Translations under genes and position numbers: made by a program
Origin: Planctomycetota bacterium
GTDB taxonomy: Bacteria > Planctomycetota > UBA11346
Reading direction: 5' to 3'
Length of the DNA stretch: 64,000 nt
Assembly: GCA_016745075.1 (NCBI GenBank)
Contig: JADGDD010000006.1
Location: 209,436-273,435 of the forward strand
The notes under the pieces: generated by a model
Database searches by the model: none
What the model saw: only the letters and a program-made list of their open reading frames with translations
What the model was told of the DNA's origin: nothing
Part shown: in pieces, positions 8,298 through 17,945 of the stretch
Layout: the number at the start of each line of letters is the position of its first letter
How positions within the stretch are numbered: position 1 is the first letter of the stretch

Positions 8298-11200
8298 TTA
8301 CGGATATTCAAATGCACCTGCATCACGTTTGCCATCGGTGATGAGAGCTCCGGTAAAGTCACGTTGGGCTGGCCCGTTAAATTGCCAGTTGTACAGTTCA
8401 TCAATGCTCGTGTGGGCATCGGCTAGGCTGCCGCGTGCAACACGTAAAAAGTCGAGAGAGCCAGTGAACCCATTACCGCCAAGGATGACTTCAGCGGTAT
8501 TGCTGATGCTTTGTGTGGTTGTTGGTAGTGTCCCCGTTGTTGTGCTTGGAGCGAGTTTGCCATCACCGTAAAAAACGATGTGCTTATTACGGTCTACATC
8601 AATAAGAATATGATGCCACTGTCCATCATTGAACGAAGTGGAGCTGGTACTGCTACCGCTTGTTGTTGTATTAGAGAGTTGGCAATGTAATTGGCCAGCT
8701 GTGTTGATGCTGAGTTGGTAGCCAGAACCATTTGTGTATTTAGAGAGAATGGGGCTATCGGTACATTTTTCATCAATGCGTATAACCATTTCGATAAGCA
8801 TGTTGTGGGTGCTTATGTCTAAGGTGTGACGATGGGCCGCGGGGATATGGTGAGTCTTCTTGCGATTCGTAATGTTGAGGTCTTGTCGAGTTGGTGCATC
8901 ACTAATAACGCCGACACTCGCATTGTTTAAGGTGAGTGCACCTTTGGTCCAGTCTTCTAAGATGCCGTCTTGGTAATCTGCTGCTGTAATACCGCTTATA
9001 TGCCAATCATAGCGTGGTATTTGTGAGAAGGCCTTCGTGATAATATGATCGCGGCCCAGTGTGAAATGTTCATCAAGTACAATACTTGGGTTTTGAGGGT
9101 GGGCGTTAAAGTGCCATTCACCAACAACGTCATAGAGGCCCCACGGTACAAACACCTTGGTACCGTGGTCGCGGGCTGCTGATGTTTCAGTTAAACGAAA
9201 GTCGTGCTTGGCAGCATTGCGTACTGGATTTTCTTGGCTGATGCTGCCAAGGCTGTCTGCGCGCAGTCTCCGTTTTTTCAGTGCGGTATCAAATTCCTCA
9301 AAGGTATCATAAACTTGATCCGTGTGTTCAAATTTGCCCATCATACGGGGAGTGCCATGGAAAACATTTCCAGCGTAAGCAGTACTGTTGTAGCTATAAT
9401 TGCCATCTGTGGTAACACCTGCTCGAACAACAGGTTTGCCGTGAAGTAAAAAGGAATGGCTCATATCCAACCAGAGATTGCCGAGGTAAGAACGTAGAGG
9501 GCCTGGTCCGCGACGAGAACCACTAGCAAAATTATACGACGTGTTTTGAAACCATGCATTCAGAAAGCCGTGGGCTTCAAGTAGAGCAGTAGTATTACAG
9601 GCCTTATCTGTAAGGGTATTATTATTACCCCATGCAATATTATTAAAGAGATAACCTTTATATTGATGGTCTAGATAATAGGCAGGTCCCCAGCGGCTTT
9701 GTGACCCATCGTGTTCGTTGGCTGGTTTATCTTTTGAGTTTATAAATAATGTATGACGATAGCCACCTGGATTCCCAGAAATATTGCTCCACACATATGT
9801 TGGTCCACCCCACCAGGACTCAATGCTACCATAGTCATTACAATGCAGGAGTGCATCGACTACTTTATTGTGATGAATAAGACAACGAACCAATGGTTTA
9901 TTATGGGTGCCACTCGGTTTACCACTGCGGGCAAATATACCGGCCCCGTAACATTTCGTAATTATATTTCCAGCAATATGTGTGCGTGTACCTGCTTCCA
10001 CAAAGATAGCGTGAGAATGTGTACCACGTATGGGCCGTTGACCAATATCATGCAGTTGGTTGCGCAAAATAGTAATCTGTCCAAGTTCTCCGTTTGTGTC
10101 TTCTTTTTTATTGGGGCTATGTGCAAACTTAATAGCGCCGTGATCTGTGTGACTTATGTTGTTATCGGTAATACGGATGTTAGTAAGAATATCTGTTGGC
10201 GTGTTGCTTGTCAGGAGAACGGCTTTGTTGATATGATGGAATGTATTATGATGTACGTTGATGTTTTCTGCTGCACCAAACCCACGAATAGCAGCGCAGC
10301 GCGTATCTGGGTGTTTCCATGAAATAATGGCTGGATCATAAACATTGGCAAAGCAGAAGTTGAGGCCGCTAATATCTATATGTGACTGATTGTGGATTTC
10401 GATAAAGGCGAGGCGTTGAGCTACTTCAACGGTGCACGTATTTGGATCGCGTCCTTCTGGCATGCGGATGTAGAGTGTTTTATTTTTAGAGTCAAAATAA
10501 AATTCGCCATCTTGGTCTAAGTATGCAGGACGATTTTCTAAATAATAACGACAATGTTGTTTGACATTGGTGCGTGTGGTTGGTGTCCAGAAACCGCTAT
10601 TAAAGAGTAGTGCATTATTTTCTGGCTCATAGCTTTCCACTCGAGAAGCAAAGGGGGTGTTCATGACCCAGTATTGGTCGCCGAGCCATTCGGTCCATAC
10701 GGTTGCGCCAACATGTATGGATGGGTCTGTTTCCGTCAGTCCGTTGACATCATAGGCGCGTAAGAGAGAAGGTGCTTTTTTATCTTGTTTAATATCATGC
10801 ACCCATTCGCAGCTTTTCCAATCTTCCTCTTTATACCAAGTCTTCCATTCACTACGTGGGTCATCCTTATCACTTACTGTCCAGTCTGGCTCACGTGCGA
10901 GTGCTAAGCGGATAATCTCTCCATCGTCATTTTTCCACCACACACACCACGGGCTTGCGCCAGCAAGTTGTTGGTGCCAGACCTGTTCTGGGTGTGGAAT
11001 GCCTGTGCTCATTTCTTTTGTGCATGGCTGCCAGTTGGTTGTGAGCTGTGTGGAACCAGCAATACTTGCTAGTCCTGTACCCCAGTGCGGATCACTGGTT
11101 AAACGAATAGGCTTATCAGCGCTGCCTGATTCATTGGCTATCAGAGTGCCACGATAGAGCACCCCACGTTTAAAGACATAACTATGATTGCCTGCTGTTG

Positions 11201-11462
11201 AAGCAGCAAGGCCTTGTGCCTGTGCATCCCAAGGATGATGTTTCCAAGCACTGTTTGGGGTGCGCCCATCTTGTTCATCGTTACCGCCATCAAAATCAAT
11301 GTAGCGTACAGATTCGCTGAGCTTCAGCTCAAAGGCGGTTGGTGCCCATTCGAGGTCGCCTGTTTCGCTGATAGTTGCCTGCGGCTGTTGCCATTCAAAA
11401 TCACTCGCACACAGTGTACAGCAGAAGAGTGAAAGTAGGGCGGTGTAGTGGTAGATAGACAT
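8298..11462 (-). CDS. secreted right-handed beta-helix protein with C-terminal LamG-like domain
   Basis: 1054 residues. The chosen ATG has TTGGAGC upstream and starts a clear signal peptide (MSIYHYTALLSLFCCTLCAS); the longer upstream frame is not needed. Residues ~50-80 hold VRYIDFDGGNDEQDGRTPNS, a segment common at the start of secreted parallel beta-helix proteins. Around residues 360-620 there are many N-I/V-x-x-N-x-I/F strands and short HNK/HNT repeats of a pectate-lyase-like beta-helix. Residues ~880-1040 form a concanavalin/LamG-like domain (NDGQWHHILIDVDRN, LGGNGFTGSLDFLRVARG). The likely role is binding or cutting an acidic polysaccharide outside the cell; the exact activity cannot be read from sequence. 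It is divergent from the deiodinase-like gene at 11575. Confidence 0.85.
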   Translation of the reverse strand: MSIYHYTALLSLFCCTLCASDFEWQQPQATISETGDLEWAPTAFELKLSESVRYIDFDGGNDEQDGRTPNSAWKHHPWDAQAQGLAASTAGNHSYVFKRGVLYRGTLIANESGSADKPIRLTSDPHWGTGLASIAGSTQLTTNWQPCTKEMSTGIPHPEQVWHQQLAGASPWCVWWKNDDGEIIRLALAREPDWTVSDKDDPRSEWKTWYKEEDWKSCEWVHDIKQDKKAPSLLRAYDVNGLTETDPSIHVGATVWTEWLGDQYWVMNTPFASRVESYEPENNALLFNSGFWTPTTRTNVKQHCRYYLENRPAYLDQDGEFYFDSKNKTLYIRMPEGRDPNTCTVEVAQRLAFIEIHNQSHIDISGLNFCFANVYDPAIISWKHPDTRCAAIRGFGAAENINVHHNTFHHINKAVLLTSNTPTDILTNIRITDNNISHTDHGAIKFAHSPNKKEDTNGELGQITILRNQLHDIGQRPIRGTHSHAIFVEAGTRTHIAGNIITKCYGAGIFARSGKPSGTHNKPLVRCLIHHNKVVDALLHCNDYGSIESWWGGPTYVWSNISGNPGGYRHTLFINSKDKPANEHDGSQSRWGPAYYLDHQYKGYLFNNIAWGNNNTLTDKACNTTALLEAHGFLNAWFQNTSYNFASGSRRGPGPLRSYLGNLWLDMSHSFLLHGKPVVRAGVTTDGNYSYNSTAYAGNVFHGTPRMMGKFEHTDQVYDTFEEFDTALKKRRLRADSLGSISQENPVRNAAKHDFRLTETSAARDHGTKVFVPWGLYDVVGEWHFNAHPQNPSIVLDEHFTLGRDHIITKAFSQIPRYDWHISGITAADYQDGILEDWTKGALTLNNASVGVISDAPTRQDLNITNRKKTHHIPAAHRHTLDISTHNMLIEMVIRIDEKCTDSPILSKYTNGSGYQLSINTAGQLHCQLSNTTTSGSSTSSTSFNDGQWHHILIDVDRNKHIVFYGDGKLAPSTTTGTLPTTTQSISNTAEVILGGNGFTGSLDFLRVARGSLADAHTSIDELYNWQFNGPAQRDFTGALITDGKRDAGAFEYP

Positions 11463-11529
11463 AGTGGGCTCCAAGAATGTGGCGAGTATTGGGATTGTGA
11501 TAGAGAAGGCAAGTCTATGAAATGAGGTA

Positions 11530-11561
11530 TTGCATTCTTGAGAGATGAAATCAGAGTGCAA
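11530..11561. promoter_or_regulatory. inverted repeat in divergent promoter region
   Basis: TTGCATTCT (11530-11538) and AGAGTGCAA (11553-11561) form a 9-base inverted repeat with one mismatch and a 14-base spacer, between the divergent genes starting at 11462 and 11575. It could be an operator for a dimeric regulator shared by both genes. There is no direct proof. Confidence 0.3.
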
Positions 11562-11574
11562 AAGAGAGATGATT

Positions 11575-13605
11575 ATGACAGAAAAAGCAGCGGTAAACAC
11601 TCCAAGTTATCAGGATTTAGAAAAAGGCTTTGTTTATGCGATACAAGACGAATACGCTCTTGAACATGCAGACAAAGAACGATTGCTGAATCTTTTTCTG
11701 TCATGGTTAGAGACAGCAGGTTGGCCTTTAGCTGAAAAGGTTCTAACAGACACTGGTTTTACCGATGCTGAATTGCCGTATCGCTGGCTTGCGGTGGCGG
11801 TCTGCGTCTGGCGGGCAGATAAGGCTATTTATAGAGATGACCAAGGTGATTGCTTAGGCGACTATGATGCTCAGTTCTGTCAATGGGGCCGAGTGATGGT
11901 TGCTCGTGGTGAGAATTTGATGCGGGCAGGCTATTTTGGCAACTCTTTCACAGATGAAGACATTGAATGTTTACGCGCTTATCGTCTGTATTGTGAGTGC
12001 CGTATTTTACATATTCCAGCTTGGCCTTATGATTTAGATATTCATGAACACGGTACGATTTATGGTTACCATCCTTTGGGTGAGAGAATACCAGACATAC
12101 ATTTACCAACTTTTGCAATGGGTTTAGCAGAACTAGGCTATACTGATGCACCACCAGCAGATTATTTTCAAATTATCAAACCAGCAGCACTTGATGAGTT
12201 TTTTACTCTGTTTGCTGCTTATGAACCGCGCGTTGATGAAAATGGTCGTAAATATGTAGTTGCTAAGCCATGGTTAAAAACGGAAGGCATGGTTAGTTTA
12301 TCTGATGATATTGGCAAGCGTCCAATTGTTTTAATAGTAGCAGCGGCTATGGATTGTTTTTGGGCGCGTGCATCAGCCCTAGCCGAACATCTTTATCAAA
12401 GTTATGGTGAGAGTGTCGCTTTCTATTGGGTGAATATCGATGTATCTGATTTCCTTATTCGTGGCGATACTACGGTCAATTATTACAAACAATGGGCTGG
12501 TTTAGAAATCCCCGGTCATGAATCATCTATCGCCGATCGTGCACGAACGAGTAAAAAATTATACATGACCCACCCGGAAATAAGTTACCCTTGTTTGCTT
12601 GATGATCCTGCGGATACGGTAGCTAGTTATTTTCAAGAAAATGGCGGTTCTGGCGGAACTGTTATGATTGATTTGGAAGGTCGCGTTGCTGTGCACACTA
12701 CCCATAATTGGGAACATTGGATGGCAAACTGTCCACCACAGCGGGGATGTTGTGAACAATTTGCGTGGGCTGATGAAATAGAACGAGAATTGCGTGCATT
12801 TTTACAGCATGGTGGTCACTTTGATCCAGCACATCCATCATTTTATCGACATGATAATCTGCATAAAGATCACGTCGCAGGTGAACCGAAAGTGATGTAT
12901 CTTATTGCGAGCCGTATTATTGATATTGATCTAGAAAAAGGTGTGATGAATATTATCGGTCGCCCGTCTACATTTAGCGTGATCGGCAGGGGACCAGAGG
13001 ATCGTGAGTTTTTCAATGATCCCCATCCAATGGTGATTCATTTTGATGCAGAGACTTGTGTGACTTGTCAAAACACTCCGGTACCAATGAGTGATTTGAA
13101 GCCTGGCGATATTATCCAAGGCCCTGGATATATACAGGTGTCAGAAGGAACATGGCGGGCAACCACCATTCATCTGCAAGGTGGTGCACAAACTACTAAG
13201 CAGAAAGAAGGCCCCTTGGTTGGGGATGCTTATCTGTATGGAAACGTGGTTTCTGTTGATGCTGAGACCAAGCACTTAGTCATGGGTTTGCCGTTACATA
13301 CGGCGGATATGATTGGTTATCAATGCATACAAGCAGAACAGGATGTTTTAGAGCTGTCTGGTACTGCGCTGACCAATTATACCGCGTTAGGTCAGTGGAT
13401 TGAATCAAAGGTTCAGCAGGTTCAGGTTACTGTGCGAGATGATAGCTGGCTGTCTCGCAATGGTGAGCTTTGTCGCTTGGCAGATATGCAAGCAGGTGAT
13501 CGTTTGTGTGTGTGGTACCAAACCCAAGAGGCTGGGCAAACAACGATCACCGCTGCGCTTATTCGTGCATCTTCTGCGTTTACTGTACAGCCCATTGCAA
13601 AGTAA
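11575..13605 (+). CDS. deiodinase-like thioredoxin-fold protein, paralogue 1
   Basis: 676 residues from the ATG at 11575 (AGAGAG upstream); ATGs at 11545 and 11569 are alternatives. No signal peptide is seen. Residues ~248-410 resemble iodothyronine deiodinases and other thioredoxin-fold proteins: RPIVLIVAAAMDCFW takes the place of the strand plus GSxTUPPF loop, followed by an EHLYQSYGES helix, a VAFYWVNIDV strand, SYPCLLDDP and a GGTVMIDLEGRVA strand. No in-frame TGA (selenocysteine) occurs. The N-terminal 240 residues are a separate helical region. The C-terminal ~220 residues contain repeated small beta modules (VSVDAETKHLVM, LADMQAGDRLCVWY). The gene at 28736 has the same architecture. 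The activity is unknown. The 3' end overlaps the convergent gene at 13580 by 26 bases. Confidence 0.65.
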   Translation: MTEKAAVNTPSYQDLEKGFVYAIQDEYALEHADKERLLNLFLSWLETAGWPLAEKVLTDTGFTDAELPYRWLAVAVCVWRADKAIYRDDQGDCLGDYDAQFCQWGRVMVARGENLMRAGYFGNSFTDEDIECLRAYRLYCECRILHIPAWPYDLDIHEHGTIYGYHPLGERIPDIHLPTFAMGLAELGYTDAPPADYFQIIKPAALDEFFTLFAAYEPRVDENGRKYVVAKPWLKTEGMVSLSDDIGKRPIVLIVAAAMDCFWARASALAEHLYQSYGESVAFYWVNIDVSDFLIRGDTTVNYYKQWAGLEIPGHESSIADRARTSKKLYMTHPEISYPCLLDDPADTVASYFQENGGSGGTVMIDLEGRVAVHTTHNWEHWMANCPPQRGCCEQFAWADEIERELRAFLQHGGHFDPAHPSFYRHDNLHKDHVAGEPKVMYLIASRIIDIDLEKGVMNIIGRPSTFSVIGRGPEDREFFNDPHPMVIHFDAETCVTCQNTPVPMSDLKPGDIIQGPGYIQVSEGTWRATTIHLQGGAQTTKQKEGPLVGDAYLYGNVVSVDAETKHLVMGLPLHTADMIGYQCIQAEQDVLELSGTALTNYTALGQWIESKVQQVQVTVRDDSWLSRNGELCRLADMQAGDRLCVWYQTQEAGQTTITAALIRASSAFTVQPIAK

Positions 13606-16063
13606 TTAACGAAAAGGGTGGTACGGTTATAATATCTGTGGCAGGGTCTGTAATTTCTTCTTCTGTATGAACAACTTGTGCTTCTTCTTGTTCAAATTCG
13701 TTGTTGTCGGTGATGCTATTTGTGCTGAGTGTTTTCTTCAGGACGGTGCCATCTATCTGTTCATTATGGATAAAACGAATTTTTTGTGGGGTATCAAGGC
13801 TGAGATTTATAACAATAGCACCACGTTCACCATTCTTACCACGAATGGCATAGGTAAATAAGCTCGGGTATTTTTTGTGCTCCTTTTCATGAACGGCGAC
13901 ATGTTTACCATGTTTATTCTTTTTATAGCTTTTTTTCAGGTGGACTGCTTCAAATTGTGGTTCACTTTGAGTGGTGTCGCAGCTAACAATATCTCCACGT
14001 ATTTGTAATATTTCGTTGATGAGTTTGAGACAGTAGCCAGTGGGGCGGAATCGGAATTCTTCTGGTCGTAAGCTCAGGGTTGATCCCCACAGACGTACAT
14101 CGCCAACCCCAGCAGCTGGGTAGCTGTGTTGGACAAAACTATAAAAGCATTGGTAGCGAAGACCATAATCACGCATTTGTAAAAGCATCATATTTAAAAT
14201 ACCCACTCCGGCTGGTAAAGAGGTGGTAAAGCGGTTTCGTATTTCAAGAGGCGCATCACCGCCAGTCATATGCCAGTTTTGTTCATAGACAGAAAATTCG
14301 CAATCAAAGGCTTCCATCGCTTTGGCTTGTTGTTGCATCGGTTTACCAAGAACATGTTCCAAAGAATACCCAAGGCACCATTTGAAAAAATCTTTTTCAT
14401 CACCAATTTGTTCAAGCTCTGTGTTATGGAGCTTATGCACTTGGTAAGGAGCTATGGTGTAACAATCTGCGCTTGGTGTTTCTGTGAGTACGCTCTTAGT
14501 CATGCCAACTGAATAGTGTTGTCCAGCAGCATGCAGAATGATATTGTCTTTGTAATAAGGAGATGCTTTTATCCGTGCAAAGGCGCGCTCCCAGTAATCT
14601 GGGCCACTATAGCCACCGGCAATAAATGCGAACACACCATTCCATGCTTCATTGCCAGGTTCTAAATGAATTTCTGGAATAACTTCTGTCCATGGTTGTG
14701 GATGGCCTTGTTCTGCTCGTAATTTTCCACCTGGCGTTGTGACAGGGCCTGCTAAGTATTCTATGAGTAGATCAACTTCTTCTTCATAAAAAGTGCCACG
14801 AAAATTATACCAAGAAGAACACTGGAGGTATTTACAAATCTCTAGATGTTCATGCATGCTCCACTGTCTGAGTTCTCGGCGGTAGAGTGGACCAACGGCA
14901 GCGGTAATAGAATTGGTTGAGCGGTAGCTACGCAAACGTGGGTATAAGTCGGCAGAAGGTACGCCACCCATAGCAAGGCTGCGTAAAATGCCAGGATTGA
15001 GATTTTTAAGTGCTTCAATGGCATCATCACGAAAAACAGTTGGGTTGGTATCGTTATCATTCCAAATGGTAACATCGTCAAATAGGACTTTGCCACCATT
15101 TGCAGCGAACCTGAAAAGTAGGAATCCACCAGTATGAGAGGTTTTATCAGGCACTTTATCAAAACAATCAACGTTAAATGTGGCTGTATAAGATTCCCAT
15201 TCTGTGGTGAGTGCTATATCTTGGCGCGGAGGTTTGTTGTGTCCGTCTTGCAGTTGCGGATCTATGCTAAAGGCGTGAACATTGTCGAGCGCTTTGGCCT
15301 TGAAGCTTATATGCCAAGTGCCATTGATGTCGGCAAATTTATGCCACGAGGTGGCAAATTTATAATAAGCAGTGGTATTTGGTTTTTTCAGGTCTTCATA
15401 GGCTCCTGTTTGTTTGTTGAGTCGTTTGCCTACTTTGGTGCCATCAAGTAAGCACACGCTCTGGCCGAAGGATTCAGGGTGCGTATCGCCGTGCATCAGG
15501 GAAACATTTGTGGAGCACCAATAGCCGCCGTCCGGTTCAAGTCCAAGGCAGCCTTCGTTACGACGGTCTTGCTCAATTAGGATTCCCATACCATCTTGGG
15601 CAGCATTGTCTGGTAGGGTAATGGGGTCTGTGAAGACAAAACGTACGTGTTCTGTTGGAGCGTGGCCTTTATACGGTGAATAAGAAGCTGTTTCTATCCG
15701 TTCGATAGTGGTGGTTTGCCCATAGGCAGAACCAGAAATAACCTGTATCTTTGCGCCTGGATAGAGATCGGGGAGGTTCATTTTCCCCCACCAACGATCG
15801 AGAGCTATTTTAGTGCCGTAGCGAGTAATAAATCCATCTGTTTGTAGTAGTCCTGCGTGGCACTGCCTATAAACGGTCCCTTCAAAGTTTTCTCTCGCGA
15901 AATACTTCATCATTGGCGAACTATAATAGGAAGAATTACTTTGATTAATACCAATCGGGGCAATGTCCGCAACTTTTACATTGCTGCCTATGTGATAATC
16001 GAGTGTTTCAGCAGAGAGAGAGCAACAGAGGCACAGCAATATGATGCCAAATAAGTGATGCAT
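13580..16063 (-). CDS. secreted clan GH-A-like glycoside hydrolase with CBM-like domain
   Basis: 827 residues from the ATG at 16063 (AAAGG upstream), with the signal peptide MHHLFGIILLCLCCSLSAET. Residues ~210-330 look like a jelly-roll carbohydrate-binding domain (WHISFKAKAL ... VLFDDVTIW). The central part looks like a TIM barrel of clan GH-A: EIHLEPGNEAWNGVF at about residue 470 carries the N-E acid/base pair, and FDCEFSVYEQNWH at about 594 carries a candidate nucleophile glutamate. The C-terminal end forms a beta-sandwich with an INLSLDTPQKIRF stretch, as in arabinofuranosidases and GH39/GH51-like enzymes. The exact family is not settled. It would act in the periplasm or outside the cell on a plant-type polymer. 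Confidence 0.75.
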   Translation of the reverse strand: MHHLFGIILLCLCCSLSAETLDYHIGSNVKVADIAPIGINQSNSSYYSSPMMKYFARENFEGTVYRQCHAGLLQTDGFITRYGTKIALDRWWGKMNLPDLYPGAKIQVISGSAYGQTTTIERIETASYSPYKGHAPTEHVRFVFTDPITLPDNAAQDGMGILIEQDRRNEGCLGLEPDGGYWCSTNVSLMHGDTHPESFGQSVCLLDGTKVGKRLNKQTGAYEDLKKPNTTAYYKFATSWHKFADINGTWHISFKAKALDNVHAFSIDPQLQDGHNKPPRQDIALTTEWESYTATFNVDCFDKVPDKTSHTGGFLLFRFAANGGKVLFDDVTIWNDNDTNPTVFRDDAIEALKNLNPGILRSLAMGGVPSADLYPRLRSYRSTNSITAAVGPLYRRELRQWSMHEHLEICKYLQCSSWYNFRGTFYEEEVDLLIEYLAGPVTTPGGKLRAEQGHPQPWTEVIPEIHLEPGNEAWNGVFAFIAGGYSGPDYWERAFARIKASPYYKDNIILHAAGQHYSVGMTKSVLTETPSADCYTIAPYQVHKLHNTELEQIGDEKDFFKWCLGYSLEHVLGKPMQQQAKAMEAFDCEFSVYEQNWHMTGGDAPLEIRNRFTTSLPAGVGILNMMLLQMRDYGLRYQCFYSFVQHSYPAAGVGDVRLWGSTLSLRPEEFRFRPTGYCLKLINEILQIRGDIVSCDTTQSEPQFEAVHLKKSYKKNKHGKHVAVHEKEHKKYPSLFTYAIRGKNGERGAIVINLSLDTPQKIRFIHNEQIDGTVLKKTLSTNSITDNNEFEQEEAQVVHTEEEITDPATDIITVPPFSLITLQWAVQ

Positions 16064-16244
16064 AGGTAGGCCTTTCCGGAAAGAGTGTATTATAATTAAA
16101 GCTGTTGCGGAGAGGTCCACTGTGACAATGTTTTTATTGTCGGAGAATGTGTGTAATTATTCTCTGATAAGTAGTAATCTATGACGGTTTTTGTCTGTCA
16201 AAAAAAGAGCGAATATTATTTCATATGTATTGGCAGTAGAGTTA

Positions 16245-17048
16245 CTATTGAATATGGATCCGATCAAAAGTAACATTGGCCTCTGAAGCGGCAAAGCCAA
16301 TGTGGCTAATCGGTTTTTTGTGTTCAAGCGTATGGATAACGATGCCGTTAATGCTGAATTCATATGTGCCGTTATCTTCGCTAACACGTGTTAAATTCAT
16401 ACTCACATCGTCACTAAGTGTGACCTTTTCAGGCAGTGTTTCTTTTTTATCCCCGTACAGTAGAGCATTTTCTCGCCAAGAAACTCCAATGCTTTCTATG
16501 CTATCTGCTTTATAGGTGAAGCGAATATAGTCACGATCAACATGTTCATTGCGATGAACAAGAGTATTTATGCTTGTGAGTGGTTGTTTGAGTGCAGTGT
16601 AGGTGCTCGTGGTGCCGGTATTGTTTGGTGTATGAATAGTGATAGTGCCATTTTCGACGATGAAGGTGTGACTGTCTTTTCCCTTCTCTACTTTCCATGT
16701 AGATGGATCTACATTTCCTGCTGGCGCTACTATTCCAGGAGAAACTCCAAATAAATCAGCAACATTTGTTTCAATAGCAGCCTCATCTGTGGTCGCGGTG
16801 GCTTGATCCACTAGGGTTTTAATAGCGAGTGCTGTTTCTAGTTGTCCTCTTCTGGTTGCTTTCTGTTTTTCTTTTTCAAGTGTCTTAATGAATTTTGCCT
16901 TCTCTTTATCGATGTTTTTCTGTGCATCAGCTATAATTTCGGCGATCTGCTCAGAATATTTTATTTGTTCAGCAAGGACTTTATCTGGAAGCGGTGCTTC
17001 TTCAGCATGTATCCAAAGTATGGTCATAGTTAGCAATAGGTAGCGCAT
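16245..17048 (-). CDS. secreted coiled-coil protein with C-terminal beta-sandwich domain
   Basis: 267 residues from the ATG at 17048, preceded by AAGGAG. A short signal peptide (MRYLLLTMTILWIHAEEA) is followed by a charged coiled coil at ~25-75 (EIIADAQKNIDKEKAKFIKTL). From ~110 to the end is a beta-rich domain (WKVEKGKDSHTFIVENGTI, ISHIGFAASEANVTFDRIHI) of the LamG/DUF1080 kind that often binds sugars. It has no catalytic motif. It is divergent from the IclR regulator at 17187, with an inverted repeat between them, so the regulator may control it. Confidence 0.7.
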   Translation of the reverse strand: MRYLLLTMTILWIHAEEAPLPDKVLAEQIKYSEQIAEIIADAQKNIDKEKAKFIKTLEKEKQKATRRGQLETALAIKTLVDQATATTDEAAIETNVADLFGVSPGIVAPAGNVDPSTWKVEKGKDSHTFIVENGTITIHTPNNTGTTSTYTALKQPLTSINTLVHRNEHVDRDYIRFTYKADSIESIGVSWRENALLYGDKKETLPEKVTLSDDVSMNLTRVSEDNGTYEFSINGIVIHTLEHKKPISHIGFAASEANVTFDRIHIQ

Positions 17049-17130
17049 CTGATCTCCTTGTTGCTGTAGTATGACAGCAAATTCCTTTTTATATAAGGTG
17101 GAAGGTGTTGCCATTTGCCACATGCGCTGT

Positions 17131-17155
17131 ATTATGGTTGATTACGTTCCATAAT
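17131..17155. promoter_or_regulatory. candidate IclR operator
   Basis: Perfect 7-base inverted repeat ATTATGG (17131-17137) and CCATAAT (17149-17155) with an 11-base spacer, in the 138-base region between the divergent genes starting at 17048 and 17187. IclR-family regulators bind palindromes in such shared promoters, often their own. The assignment is inference from position. Confidence 0.45.
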
Positions 17156-17186
17156 GTAGTACAAAATAACCTGAAAGAAGATCTCA

Positions 17187-17945
17187 ATGATTCAATCTGT
17201 AGACAGAGCCTTGAGCTTGCTCAAGCTTATAGCCGAATACCCGCAAGGTGTCGGAGCTCGAGCTTTAGCGCGTATTAGTGGCTTAAAGGCATCTACTGTT
17301 CAAAATTTAATTAAGACGATGGAGCAGAAAGGGTTTCTCTATGCAGACCCTATTACTCGGCGTTATTATATAGGCAGTGCAATTGTGTCGTTAGCGAAGC
17401 AGGTTAATCCCTTAGCGGGGTATCGAGCAGCAGCATTACCTACACTGACATTACTGCAAAGCCGTTATGGAGTAGCGGTTTCTTTGCAGGCTTGGGAACG
17501 TGGGCAGTGTTATCTTTTGGCACGAGGAGGACGTGATGGTCAGCAGGTTATAGAGACAGAAGAGCTCTGCCTTCCTATGCGTTTTTCTGCTGGATATAAT
17601 GCTCTGATTGCATTTTTGCCTGAGGTCGTGCAATCTCGTTACATAGAACATGTGTTTTCAGTAGAAGAAGATCGTCGTGCTGATGTGAGTGCACCAGATG
17701 ATTATTTTGCGGAATATCAGCTGATTAAAAAACAAGGGTATGCGGAAAATAATGGCCGTGGAAATCCATATGTTGGCGCAATTGCTGTTCCTGTGTTTAT
17801 AGATAAAACACAGGTTGTTATGAGCATAACGGTGAGTAATGGTAGAGAAGCTTTTAAGCAACTTTCTCAACAGGAGATGCTTACAGTAATGACAGGCGAA
17901 GCCAAAAAAATCACAGAAAATATACGATTAAGGTCGGTTGTATGA
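17187..17945 (+). CDS. IclR-family transcriptional regulator
   Basis: 252 residues. An N-terminal winged helix-turn-helix at 1-60 (SVDRALSLLKLIAEYPQGVG, ISGLKASTVQNLIKTMEQKG) is followed by the IclR effector domain (AALPTLTLLQSRYGVAVSLQ, RFSAGYNALIAFLP, GAIAVPVFIDKTQVVMSITV). The family usually senses small sugars or aromatic metabolites. Its stop overlaps the start of the GH88/105 gene (ATGA), so the two are co-translated, and it is divergent from a secreted protein gene. This suggests that it controls pectin-fragment use. Confidence 0.92.
   Translation: MIQSVDRALSLLKLIAEYPQGVGARALARISGLKASTVQNLIKTMEQKGFLYADPITRRYYIGSAIVSLAKQVNPLAGYRAAALPTLTLLQSRYGVAVSLQAWERGQCYLLARGGRDGQQVIETEELCLPMRFSAGYNALIAFLPEVVQSRYIEHVFSVEEDRRADVSAPDDYFAEYQLIKKQGYAENNGRGNPYVGAIAVPVFIDKTQVVMSITVSNGREAFKQLSQQEMLTVMTGEAKKITENIRLRSVV

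Noticed and set aside
9753..10322. 189-residue open frame antisense to the beta-helix gene
   Set aside because: It has odd composition (many Met, Cys, Thr), lacks a ribosome binding site, and lies wholly inside a well-supported gene on the other strand.
11575..13605. selenocysteine insertion in the deiodinase-like protein
   Set aside because: The frame contains no in-frame TGA and the motif has Asp-Cys in this region, so selenocysteine is not needed to explain it.
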